From UBA1049 sp964522305 (GTDB lineage Bacteria > Bacillota > Clostridia > Oscillospirales > CAG-382), in contig CAZFVM010000002.1 of assembly GCA_964522305.1 (NCBI GenBank), forward strand, positions 1-47,392: a stretch of DNA of 47,392 nt, read 5' to 3'. Within the stretch, counting starts at the first letter, position 1, and each line of letters begins with the position of its first letter. The translations under genes were made by a program, and so were the position numbers. The notes below the pieces were generated by a model. It worked only from the letters and a program-made list of their open reading frames with translations. It did not search any database and was not told where the DNA came from. Positions 39,984-47,392 of this stretch are shown piece after piece.

Positions 39984-42056
39984 TTATTCGCCTGTATCTC
40001 TCTTAGCTTCGGCAATAACTTTCTGTGCAACTTCGCTGGGGGCTTCCTCGTATCTGACAAAGGAAAATGTATAACTGCCTCTACCTTGGGTCATTGCCCT
40101 TAACTGAATGGTATAGTTGAGCATCTCTGCCATAGGCGCCTCGGCAACCACCACGGTATAGCCCTTGCGGTCACTTTGGTCTGTACCCATTATTCTGCCT
40201 CTGCGCTTGTTGAGATCCCCTATTATATCTCCCATCCAAGCATCGGGTATTAACACCTTTAGCTCGCCGATGGGCTCTAAAATAACCGGGGATGCCTGTT
40301 TCATTCCCTCTCTGTAAGCAAGGCTGGCAGCAAGCTTAAAGGACATCTCCGATGAGTCGACATCATGGTAAGAGCCGTCGAACAAATTAGCCTTAAGCCT
40401 GATAACCGGATAACCTGCCAAAATACCCTTTTGGATAGCCTCTTGCAATCCCTTTTCTACCGCAGGGAAGTAGTTCCGGGGTACGGAGCCCCCAACTACT
40501 GTCTCGGTAAATACCAAATCGTCCTCTTCTCCCGGGGAAAACTCTATCTTTACATGCCCGTATTGTCCGTGGCCGCCGGATTGTTTACGGTGTTTGCCTT
40601 CAACCTGAACTTTCTTCTTGATGGTTTCTCTGTAGGCTACCTTAGCAGTCTCCAGCTCTACCGAAGTACCGAAGCGGTTTTTGAGTTTTGCGACAACTAC
40701 ATCTAAGTGCACGTCTCCCAACCCATAGATACACATCTGCTTTGTCTCGGGATTGTTCTCGTATTTTATAGTGAAATCTTCTTCAAGTATCTTAAACAGT
40801 CCGGAAGAAATCTTGTCTTCGTCTCCCTTCGCCTTGGGGTTGATAGCCATACAAAGATAGGGATCGGGGAGTTCTACCGGTACAAACTTTTGCTTCAAAG
40901 AAGGGTCGGCGGTCAAAGTGTCGTTAATGTTTGTGTCGATAAGTTTGACGGTGAGCCCCAAGTCTCCGTAAACCATGTCTTCTACAGAAATTTCTTTGCT
41001 GCCCACGGCAAGGGATATCCTGGATATCTTCTCTTGTTTGCCGGTGGTTAGGTTGTTTAAAACCACATCTCTCTTCAAAGTGCCGTTCATAACCTTAAAA
41101 TAGGACTTCTTGCCAAACTGATCTGCCTGTGTCTTAAAGACAAATATGCTTGCGGGTCCGTCTTCTGCGGAGGTGAAAGTAGATACCTTACCCTCTTCGT
41201 CTACAACATCATGGTCCTTGCGGTCCAAAGGAGAGCAGAAGGAAGAGGCTATTGTGTCCATAAACGCACCGACACCGGATAACTCGGTCGCAGAACCTGA
41301 GAAAACAGGTGCTATAGTGCCCTGAATAAGTCCCGATCTCAATGCTGCAGCTTTTTCTTCGGGAGTGAAGGGCTCTTCCATGAAGAACTTCTCCATGAGC
41401 TCGTCGCTTGTCTCTGCCAGTGATTCGTCTAAAAGACTCTTGTATTCCTCCATCCTGACTTGATACTGCTCGGGGAGCTCCACTGCAGACTTTGCCCCCT
41501 TCTTATCATATATATTAGCTGTATCTGTCAATAAATCATAAAACCCCATCTCCGGTGTTCCTTCGTTGAAGGGAACATACAAAGGACATACGGATGTGCC
41601 GAACATATCTCTAAGCTCGTTGAAAGTCTTCTCAAAGTTAGAATGGTCGTCGTCGGTCTTGTTAATGAAGAAGGCCTTGGGAATGCCCTCGGCATAATCC
41701 CATACCAACTCTGCTCCAACCTTAAGTCCGCTCTTTGAGTCGACAACAATAACCGCACTGTCGGTTACCTTCAAAGACTGCTTCACCTCTCCGACAAAGT
41801 CAAAATATCCGGGGGTGTCAAGAATGTTTATCTTTACTCCTCCCCACTCTACGTTGGAAAGAGAAGCGGAAATGGAGGTTCCTCTCTTCTTTTCATCCGG
41901 GTCAAAGTCGCTAACGGTGTTGCCGTCAGGGACTCGTCCGAGCCTATCCGTTGCTTTGCCTAAATAAAGCATAGCTTCGGCTAAGGATGTCTTGCCGTCT
42001 CCACCATGCCCGATAAGACAGATATTTCTAATTTTATTGGAACTAAATTTTGCCAT
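39984..42056 (-). CDS. EF-G-like translation factor GTPase (EF-G paralogue)
   Basis: A 690-residue paralogue of EF-G of the type carrying IGHGGDGKTSLAEA as P-loop (16-23; canonical EF-G has AHIDAGKT). Other G motifs are KKRGTSISASL, LDTPGYFDFVGEVKQSL and INKTDDDH. Domains II-V are all present, including KQSGGHGQYGHVKIEF in domain IV and TQGRGSYTFSFVRYEEAP at the end. The family is widespread in Clostridia and Actinobacteria; its ribosomal role is not settled and it is not the main translocase, which is at 1744-3825. It has a GGAGG site and its own consensus promoter (42090-42118). Confidence 0.93.
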   Translation of the reverse strand: MAKFSSNKIRNICLIGHGGDGKTSLAEAMLYLGKATDRLGRVPDGNTVSDFDPDEKKRGTSISASLSNVEWGGVKINILDTPGYFDFVGEVKQSLKVTDSAVIVVDSKSGLKVGAELVWDYAEGIPKAFFINKTDDDHSNFEKTFNELRDMFGTSVCPLYVPFNEGTPEMGFYDLLTDTANIYDKKGAKSAVELPEQYQVRMEEYKSLLDESLAETSDELMEKFFMEEPFTPEEKAAALRSGLIQGTIAPVFSGSATELSGVGAFMDTIASSFCSPLDRKDHDVVDEEGKVSTFTSAEDGPASIFVFKTQADQFGKKSYFKVMNGTLKRDVVLNNLTTGKQEKISRISLAVGSKEISVEDMVYGDLGLTVKLIDTNINDTLTADPSLKQKFVPVELPDPYLCMAINPKAKGDEDKISSGLFKILEEDFTIKYENNPETKQMCIYGLGDVHLDVVVAKLKNRFGTSVELETAKVAYRETIKKKVQVEGKHRKQSGGHGQYGHVKIEFSPGEEDDLVFTETVVGGSVPRNYFPAVEKGLQEAIQKGILAGYPVIRLKANLFDGSYHDVDSSEMSFKLAASLAYREGMKQASPVILEPIGELKVLIPDAWMGDIIGDLNKRRGRIMGTDQSDRKGYTVVVAEAPMAEMLNYTIQLRAMTQGRGSYTFSFVRYEEAPSEVAQKVIAEAKRDTGE

Positions 42057-42089
42057 TCACTAAACCTCCGTAATTTATGCATATGAATT

Positions 42090-42118
42090 ATTATAATATA
42101 TTTCCCAAGAATATTCAA
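42090..42118 (-). promoter_or_regulatory. Promoter of the EF-G paralogue gene
   Basis: On the minus strand TTGAAT (42113-42118), 17 bases, TATAAT (42090-42095), about 35 bases before the ATG. Confidence 0.75.
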
Positions 42119-42158
42119 TAGATAACAACATTGAATGTATCGCTATATCCTGCCAACC

Positions 42159-44726
42159 CTACAACAAATAAGATGTAAGCCAAACCGGTAACAACCATAT
42201 AAGCTGTACCGCCACCAAATAGTAGGAATTAATAATACCCACATCCCCTGTAATCGCCAGGAAAAACGTAGCAAAGAAGGACAAGAACAATCCTGCCAAG
42301 GTTATTATGGCGTTGCTCTTTGTAATATGTCTCGCTTTATCGCAAAGCACAAACATCCGCAGAAAGGTATGTAGCGACGAACCCGAAACTATCCCGCTGT
42401 TTATCTCTTCGTGCTCTCCGTGCAGGTCCTCGGTGTCTGCCGCTTTTAAAATTGCTATGGGACATTTTTTGAACTTTATGCTGCGGGTGAGTATCTCGTT
42501 GTTTATGTTTGGGTCCAAGGTCTTGATACCCACACACATCCCCGCTTTGTACATATCTTTGAGCAAAGAATCAAAAAGTGGGTTGGGGGAGTACTTCAGA
42601 TATATCTTTGAGGCAATGGATTCGTTCATTACTACATACATTATAGAGCCGACATTGCGCTCGAAACTGTAGTCATCCGGGTCTGTAGGGGTCTCGAACC
42701 GATATCGCTCTATATAACTCTTTTTGCCCAAGAAAACGTGGGTGCCGTCCATGGCTACGCAAATGCCGTCCTCAGCCGATTCTATCAGACGGATAAAGCC
42801 CGGATCCGAGACTTTACCGCTCATCGCTCCCGAGAACACCTTTTGTAACGGACCGCCGACATAGTCAAAGACCTTCGCCAACTCGGGTATTATCTTATCT
42901 ATTCGATAGTCACCATAGGTCTTGAAGCTGGTTATCTTTACCAAATGAGAGGGATAAACCTCAGTATCTACAAAGGACAACACCGATGCGTCCGCATATT
43001 CTTCGGTGACACCGTTACCTATAAAGGCGGAATTGTTCTTTGCTCCTTTTTTGTTGGCGGCAATAACCGGTAATGGAATCATGAAAAAAGACGCCAAAGG
43101 TACCGAAGCCGCAATCAACAAACCGAATGCCCGGGCGCTGTCTGCGAAACTGCCGGTCAAAATCATAACCAAACCAAAGAGTATTACCCCGGCACCAAAA
43201 AGCACAGGAACCAAGAAGTTGAAGATATCTTCGCTCTTAGGCCGCTTTCTTATTCTTTCAAAAAACCCGGTAACAAACTTCGCTTTTTGAACGGTGTATA
43301 GGTCGGAGTCCTCAATAAGATACTTATAAAACTCATCCGCTTCTCTGGCGTTGCTCTCCAACAATACCGCCGCGTATTTTGTTCTCTTTGACGCTAAAAC
43401 CCTAAAACAATGGTAATCCTTCTTGCTTGTAAGGTATTCCACCAACACTATACAAAGACCCGCCACTACACTCGGGAGACTGTATAGCTTTAGATCCGGG
43501 GAAGCCGGGTCTATAAAGATCATGGTCACGGTATATAGTGCGGTCAAAATCAAGGATGTTGTAAACAGACTGTTGGGGTTGAGCTGTTTTTTTAGTATCC
43601 CCGATATTCCGTCTTTTACATTCTTGCCCATTATCAAACCTGCTAAAAAGAGTAGCTGCAGGTCGATTAATATATATAGTATCCCGCTTCTGCCTCCGGG
43701 TTGCAAGTAATCGGAGTGAAGGGGGCTGGACTTGTAAGAAATCTCGAGATACAGCACTGCCAAAGCAACCAAAACAATCGCCGCCAACTTGAAAAAGCCG
43801 GTGCGGATTCCCTTGCGCAACATGGCGTTGACTTCTGCGTTTTGTTCTCGACTTGTGTATTCGTATTCCTTTTCTTCTTGTATCTTTTGCTTTCTGCTGC
43901 GCTTTGCTTTCTCGGTTTCTCTCTTAATAAACTCATCGATATCGATCTCGGACTCGTCCATCATCTCAAAGGCGATTCTCAAATTTATATCGGTCTCATC
44001 CAGAGGCTCTCCGTTCTCGTCTACGATAGCAAGCTTGTCGGTTTCGTCCTGCAAAAAGGATATTTGCTTCTCGTCTTCGTCGCTGTCGAAGGTAATCTCG
44101 CCGCTGGCTATCTTCTCGGAAAGTCCTGCGTAGTCGCTGTCAAACTCAGCCTTGCTCTTTATTGTGGGTGTGTCTTCTATTATCAAAGTATCCCCGAAGG
44201 AAAACATCTTCTCTTGAGTGTAAGGGTCTTTTTCCGGTAATGTGTCTGACTCAACCAAACGATTGGTGGTTATGGCTTCCGGCGGGGATTTTTCTACATC
44301 GCTCTGGGTCTTTGCTCTGGCGTCCTGGATAAGGGCGTATAACTCATCTACCTTGCTCTCGGTAGACCTTACCTTGGTCCCTTCGTAATAGCCAAGAAGC
44401 TCTTTGTTCTCCTGTATTCCCGCCGCCAAGGAATCTCTCAAACCTTGGGTGTTGGTAAAGGGTTTTTCGGTCTTGTCCTTGGTGGAGTAGTCGCTAATAA
44501 TCTCCCCGATTTCTCCGTCTAATCTATTCTTGTATTTTTGGTTGCCGGCAAAATCCGCCCCCTCTACTTGAGGTGCCCGGTCTTGATTGTCTTGACCGGA
44601 ATCGGATTCTTTCTTTACGGGTATGTGATTGATTTTTGTGCGCTCAAATTGACGTGCCTGCTCATTAATGGCCTCGGCTTGTCTTAAAAGCTCCTCTAAA
44701 TATAGATCGCCTGAATCTCGAGACAT
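42159..44726 (-). CDS. P1B-type ATPase-like membrane protein without phosphorylation site
   Basis: An 855-residue protein. Residues 1-290 are acidic, polar and probably disordered. Then come eight hydrophobic helices in the P1B-ATPase arrangement (four at about 310-432; two at about 502-557; two at about 806-853) with cytoplasmic loops where the A and P/N domains belong. After the sixth helix, KKGAKNNSAFIGNGVTEEYA parallels the KxGILIKGGEALE block, but the DKTGT site is replaced by SFVDTEVYP (584-592). The CPC region reads AASVPL, TGDN reads TLDP (736-739), and neither the A-domain TGE nor GDGxND is found. The nucleotide-domain tail DGICVAMDGTHVFLGKKSYIE is recognisable. It is thus probably a pseudo-transporter. 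ATG 44724-44726 is chosen; the upstream ATG at 44777 has no ribosome site. Confidence 0.7.
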   Translation of the reverse strand: MSRDSGDLYLEELLRQAEAINEQARQFERTKINHIPVKKESDSGQDNQDRAPQVEGADFAGNQKYKNRLDGEIGEIISDYSTKDKTEKPFTNTQGLRDSLAAGIQENKELLGYYEGTKVRSTESKVDELYALIQDARAKTQSDVEKSPPEAITTNRLVESDTLPEKDPYTQEKMFSFGDTLIIEDTPTIKSKAEFDSDYAGLSEKIASGEITFDSDEDEKQISFLQDETDKLAIVDENGEPLDETDINLRIAFEMMDESEIDIDEFIKRETEKAKRSRKQKIQEEKEYEYTSREQNAEVNAMLRKGIRTGFFKLAAIVLVALAVLYLEISYKSSPLHSDYLQPGGRSGILYILIDLQLLFLAGLIMGKNVKDGISGILKKQLNPNSLFTTSLILTALYTVTMIFIDPASPDLKLYSLPSVVAGLCIVLVEYLTSKKDYHCFRVLASKRTKYAAVLLESNAREADEFYKYLIEDSDLYTVQKAKFVTGFFERIRKRPKSEDIFNFLVPVLFGAGVILFGLVMILTGSFADSARAFGLLIAASVPLASFFMIPLPVIAANKKGAKNNSAFIGNGVTEEYADASVLSFVDTEVYPSHLVKITSFKTYGDYRIDKIIPELAKVFDYVGGPLQKVFSGAMSGKVSDPGFIRLIESAEDGICVAMDGTHVFLGKKSYIERYRFETPTDPDDYSFERNVGSIMYVVMNESIASKIYLKYSPNPLFDSLLKDMYKAGMCVGIKTLDPNINNEILTRSIKFKKCPIAILKAADTEDLHGEHEEINSGIVSGSSLHTFLRMFVLCDKARHITKSNAIITLAGLFLSFFATFFLAITGDVGIINSYYLVAVQLIWLLPVWLTSYLL

Positions 44727-44744
44727 TTTTCGGTCCGTTTCTCC
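44724..44744 (-). repeat. 21-nt start-proximal motif, copy 2
   Basis: On the minus strand the bases GGAGAAACGGA, C, CG, A, AAAATG end at the start codon of the ATPase-like gene. It matches copy 1 (39893-39913) at 19 of 21 positions. Confidence 0.7.
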
Positions 44745-44795
44745 GATGTCGTTTTTGTGGACTATCTGCTTTACCATCGGTCAAAAAGCAGAGAT

Positions 44796-45644
44796 TTATA
44801 TGGTAGTCGGTTTCGCTTTGTTCCGTTGTTTTGCCACTTCAAAAAACACAACCGCCCCTGCTGCGGATACATTGAGGGAATTGATGCTACCGTACTGCGG
44901 AATGGTAGAGACAAAATCAGAGTTTTCTCGAAGCAAACGGGAAACTCCGCTCCCTTCTCCTCCCAAAACAAGGGCACAAGGTCCGGTGTAATCAAGCTCG
45001 AAGTAAGGGGTGCCCTCCATATCGACTGCAAAAACCCACACTCCGCCTTGCTTTAGCTCGCGTATAGTGTTGTTAAGGTTCGTAACCTTGGCAATAGGTA
45101 AGTGGAACACCGCACCTGCCGAAGCCTTTGCAACCGCAGAGGTAACCGAGACCGAGCGTCTCTTGGGAATGATTATCCCGTGGGCGCCGGCACACTCCGC
45201 TGTCCTTATAATTGCCCCCAAATTATGTGGGTCATTAATGGAATCACAAATAATAACAAAAGGAGGTTCGCCCTTTTGCTTTGCCAGGTCCAAAATGTCA
45301 ACTACGTTCTTGTACTCCAAAAAAGAAGCTCTTGCAGCCACCCCTTGATGGTTCTCGCCTTCTGCCATTTGGTCTAACTTTTGTTTTTCGGTATCTATTA
45401 CCGGGATTTTTCTTTCTAATGCCTTGGCAACTATGAGATTTATCGAACCTTCTCTTTCTCCGCTTTGAACAAATATTCTATCGATTTGTCTACCACTCTT
45501 TATAAGCTCGAGCACCACATTTCTGCCAAAAAACAAGGTCTCGTCCCCGTCGGTATTTAAATTATCCTGCGAGGTTCTGGGTGTTTTGTTCTTTGGGATG
45601 CGTTTGTTGTGAAAATCCCCGGATTTTCCCTTTGCTTTTGCCAT
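44796..45644 (-). CDS. rlmB: 23S rRNA (guanosine-2'-O-)-methyltransferase RlmB-like (TrmH/SpoU family)
   Basis: A SPOUT methyltransferase of 282 residues. The N-terminal substrate-binding domain starts at GRNVVLELIKSGRQIDRIFV and the SPOUT knot carries the three family motifs: DSINDPHNLGAIIRTAECAGA, ALVLGGEGSGVSRL and INSLNVSAAGAVVFFEVAKQR. RlmB proper methylates G2251 of 23S rRNA; other TrmH paralogues are hard to separate by eye. The first 35 residues are a basic tail. The ATG at 45642-45644 follows GAGGGG; an ATG four codons upstream overlaps that site. A good promoter is at 45690-45718. The ATPase-like gene follows after 69 bases. Confidence 0.92.
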   Translation of the reverse strand: MAKAKGKSGDFHNKRIPKNKTPRTSQDNLNTDGDETLFFGRNVVLELIKSGRQIDRIFVQSGEREGSINLIVAKALERKIPVIDTEKQKLDQMAEGENHQGVAARASFLEYKNVVDILDLAKQKGEPPFVIICDSINDPHNLGAIIRTAECAGAHGIIIPKRRSVSVTSAVAKASAGAVFHLPIAKVTNLNNTIRELKQGGVWVFAVDMEGTPYFELDYTGPCALVLGGEGSGVSRLLRENSDFVSTIPQYGSINSLNVSAAGAVVFFEVAKQRNKAKPTTI

Positions 45645-45689
45645 TTTTCCCCTCATTCTAGGGCCTAATTGATTTATATATACCGTTAA

Positions 45690-45718
45690 ATTATATCATA
45701 ATTGCCCATTTTTGTCAC
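45690..45718 (-). promoter_or_regulatory. Promoter of rlmB
   Basis: On the minus strand GTGACA (45713-45718), 17 bases, TATAAT (45690-45695). The leader is about 40 bases. It probably also serves the ATPase-like gene, which has no obvious promoter of its own. Confidence 0.8.
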
Positions 45719-45775
45719 CCTGTTTTTATAAAATTAACAAATTTACCCGCCTTTTGAAGCCAAAGAAGGTCAAGT

Positions 45776-45809
45776 AAAAAAAGTGCGGAAGATTTAACCC
45801 TTCCACACT
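45776..45809 (-). terminator. Terminator after the Gfo/Idh/MocA gene
   Basis: On the minus strand AGTGTGGAAG pairs with CTTCCGCACT (one wobble) around an eight-base loop and is followed by seven T. It lies about 100 bases after the stop; the intervening AT-rich sequence to 45912 shows nothing else. Confidence 0.85.
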
Positions 45810-45912
45810 AAAAATATAACTATGATATTAAAGGTCACGCTTTGATAAGCAACCCAAAATCCACTTATTGCACAACCAAGTGTAAAGCTGTTACCTAATA
45901 GATTAAATCACA

Positions 45913-46851
45913 TTACTTTGGAGCTCTTTGGAGGGCTTCGTATTCCTTTTCGAACTCGGCGCCGTCAAACCCGGGATCCTCGTCGGTGAGCTCCGACAAT
46001 AACATTTCGCCTCCATTGTTTTGTTTGCTCTTCTTGCCCGCTCTGAGAATCTTTATGCTCTCCCCCAGCTCGTCTATGGGCGCTAAGATGTTGTCTTTTC
46101 CCTCCAGGTAGTTGCACACCTCTGTGAGCATGGCTTCATAAACCTTGCTGAGATCTATTTTGTAGGCAAAACTTGTCTTGGTGGTCATTACAATAGCAGT
46201 ACTGGGTTGCCACACCTTTTTGCATATGTGATAGGCTGCTGTGGCACCGTTCTCGAAGTTTATGATATAACTGTCTGACTCTACTCCTGTCACATTACCG
46301 CTACCGACATATTTGACAGACACAGGGGAAATCCCTCTCATAAATCCCAAAATGCTCTCGATGGAATGGATGGCATAATCAAAGTCATTTACCCCAACGG
46401 TGGTGGTGATGTGAAGGATTTCGCCCCTGTCTTGTGAAGGTATTGCAAAATAACCTTGATGCTCGTAAGTATACCTCAAAGCGCTGGAGCCTATTACCCT
46501 CGCCCCGGCTTTTTCCAAAATCTTGAAGGTCTCTAAGTCCTTTAGCTTCCCGACAAAGGGCTTGTCTATAAACACAGGGATTCCTGCCTCGATAAAAGGT
46601 AATGCCAACTCTAAATGCCTGTCCCAGTTGCAACTCTGAATAAAAGCAATATCGATGTTCTTTGCCATTTCTTCCAAAGAATAGTAACGTTTCTTAAGGC
46701 CGAAACGATTTATAAAAGCCTCTACTTCCTCGTCGGTGCGAAAACCGTCGTTGTAGATAGCTTCGTATCTCGCAACCTCTCCCTTGAGCAATATCTCTGC
46801 AAAAGAAGAAGGATGGGAAGTGTCAATATTTACAGTGCCGATTCGAAACAT
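45913..46851 (-). CDS. Gfo/Idh/MocA family oxidoreductase
   Basis: A 312-residue protein of the NAD(P)-dependent Gfo/Idh/MocA family, acting on sugars, inositols or related compounds. The N-terminal Rossmann half opens MFRIGTVNIDTSHP, so the usual GxGxxG loop is altered. The later IAFIQSCNWDRHLELALPFIEAGIPVFIDKPF carries the typical lysine-proline pair (IDKPF). The C-terminal half is the beta-sheet substrate domain. Start ATG 46849-46851 is eight bases after AGGAGG; the longer frame to 46929 lies inside the promoter. It is a single gene between two terminators. The weakened cofactor loop could mean altered cofactor binding. Confidence 0.85.
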   Translation of the reverse strand: MFRIGTVNIDTSHPSSFAEILLKGEVARYEAIYNDGFRTDEEVEAFINRFGLKKRYYSLEEMAKNIDIAFIQSCNWDRHLELALPFIEAGIPVFIDKPFVGKLKDLETFKILEKAGARVIGSSALRYTYEHQGYFAIPSQDRGEILHITTTVGVNDFDYAIHSIESILGFMRGISPVSVKYVGSGNVTGVESDSYIINFENGATAAYHICKKVWQPSTAIVMTTKTSFAYKIDLSKVYEAMLTEVCNYLEGKDNILAPIDELGESIKILRAGKKSKQNNGGEMLLSELTDEDPGFDGAEFEKEYEALQRAPK

Positions 46852-46900
46852 GCAAAAGCCCTCCTGATAGTCTTTGTTTTGTGTTTTATTTGTCTTTTTT

Positions 46901-46929
46901 ATGGTAGCATCATAGCCCCTTTGTGTCAA
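46901..46929 (-). promoter_or_regulatory. Promoter of the Gfo/Idh/MocA gene
   Basis: On the minus strand TTGACA (46924-46929), 17 bases, TACCAT (46901-46906). Transcription would start about 40 bases before the chosen ATG. Confidence 0.75.
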
Positions 46930-46964
46930 GATAATAATGTCTTTTGTTGTGTTTGACTACAACA

Positions 46965-46989
46965 AAAGAGGGCTTCGGTAACCCTCTTT
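46965..46989 (-). terminator. Terminator after the solute-binding protein gene
   Basis: On the minus strand AAAGAGGG pairs with CCCTCTTT around a nine-base loop, followed by TGTTGT, a short T-rich tail. It lies about 30 bases after the stop codon. Confidence 0.7.
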
Positions 46990-47019
46990 ATACCCTGCGT
47001 GCCCCTACTGAGTTTTTTG

Positions 47020-47392
47020 TTATTTGAGTATCATCTCCACGTCCCAGATTCTATAAACCGGGGAAAACAGAGACAATTGGTCGGGATACAGAGTTTCGTC
47101 GTCCAAAATTGAATTGTTGTACGCAAAAACCTCGTTTGGTTGATATATCGGTATCTGAATATAAAGATTCTCCAATGCATCAAAGGCGTCGGAATAATAA
47201 GCGACTTTGTCCGATAACTCTAAGGACAGTACCCCCTGCAAAATTGCCGAGTCCAGCTGCTCTACCGCCTCTATCTCTTGTGTTGTGCCGGATTGTCCAA
47301 GATGGAGAAGGCTGCGGTAAGTCGCACCCGGGTCCTGCGCCTTGGAATCTGAGTAATAAACCTCATACAGATCTGAATAGGACGGGGTTTTT
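47020..47392 (-). CDS. Peptide-type ABC transporter solute-binding protein, C-terminal part
   Basis: The reading frame is open from the right edge to a TAA at 47020, about 123 codons, so the start lies outside the window. The sequence SYSDLYEVYYSDSKAQDPGA resembles the region of OppA/DppA-type (SBP family 5) proteins containing the DYPDP-like segment. Further on, IQIPIYQPNEVFAYNNSI matches the conserved near-terminal IPLYYPxxVYAYN pattern of that family, followed by a final strand WDVEMILK. Such lipoproteins bind peptides or similar solutes outside the cell for an ABC importer. Confidence 0.7.
   Translation of the reverse strand, partial: KTPSYSDLYEVYYSDSKAQDPGATYRSLLHLGQSGTTQEIEAVEQLDSAILQGVLSLELSDKVAYYSDAFDALENLYIQIPIYQPNEVFAYNNSILDDETLYPDQLSLFSPVYRIWDVEMILK

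Overview
The window looks like chromosomal DNA of an anaerobic, low-to-moderate GC Firmicute (Clostridia-like). The evidence is the str-type order rpsL-rpsG-fusA-tuf next to rpoB-rpoC with an L7Ae-family protein between them, strong TTGACA-17-TATAAT promoters, AGGAGG ribosome sites, Rho-independent terminators, ECF vitamin transporters, a DUF512 radical-SAM-type protein beside der and plsY, and an oxygen-sensitive 2-oxoacid:ferredoxin oxidoreductase. No tRNA, rRNA, CRISPR array, insertion sequence or phage gene was recognised. Most genes lie on the minus strand, so regions are read from high to low coordinates.

Region 1 (1-13.2 kb) is the transcription/translation core: rpoB, rpoC, the L7Ae-like protein, then rpsL, rpsG, fusA, tuf. 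rpoB has its own consensus promoter and a leader of about 270 nt, and no rplJL precedes it. rpsL has a perfect promoter, and tuf has a second one of its own. Right behind tuf lies an FMN riboswitch with a terminator, leading into a ribU-type riboflavin transporter cut by the window edge.

Region 2 (13.2-17.6 kb, minus) is a tight set: pyridoxamine kinase, an ECF vitamin transporter S component, galactokinase, a WalJ/YycJ-like metallo-beta-lactamase-fold protein and a sugar-phosphate isomerase-like TIM barrel. Divergent from it on the plus strand (17.8-21.3 kb) are an ADP-ribosylglycohydrolase, pgi, a small P-loop protein and a small membrane protein.

Region 3 (21.3-28.6 kb, minus) is housekeeping: a queuosine-precursor-type transporter, a DUF177 protein with rpmF, then DUF512, der, plsY, rarA and a DUF692/MNIO-like protein. 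A degenerate 15-bp repeat sits between the transporter and the DUF177 promoter and codes for the transporter's last residues. A plus-strand pair (GHL10-like glycosidase and trmK) follows.

Region 4 (31.2-38.3 kb, minus) is a six-gene aromatic-acid set: a sodium:solute symporter, two phenylacetate-CoA ligases, indolepyruvate:ferredoxin oxidoreductase alpha and beta, and an ACT-domain protein. It could excrete arylacetates from aromatic amino acids, or salvage arylacetates by reductive carboxylation.

Region 5 (38.4-47.4 kb, minus) is the most unusual: rlmB; a membrane protein with the shape of a P1B-type ATPase but no DKTGT phosphorylation site; an EF-G paralogue; and a lipoprotein resembling AlgX/AlgJ SGNH acetyltransferases without their catalytic motifs. 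The two apparent pseudoenzyme genes share a near-identical 21-nt sequence ending at their start codons. Upstream are a Gfo/Idh/MocA oxidoreductase and the end of a peptide-type ABC solute-binding protein.

Several starts were moved from the longest reading frame to the codon with a ribosome site (rpsG at a GTG, pdxY, the ADP-ribosylglycohydrolase, DUF177, rpmF, the GHL10 protein, one paaK, the ATPase-like protein, rlmB, the Gfo/Idh protein).
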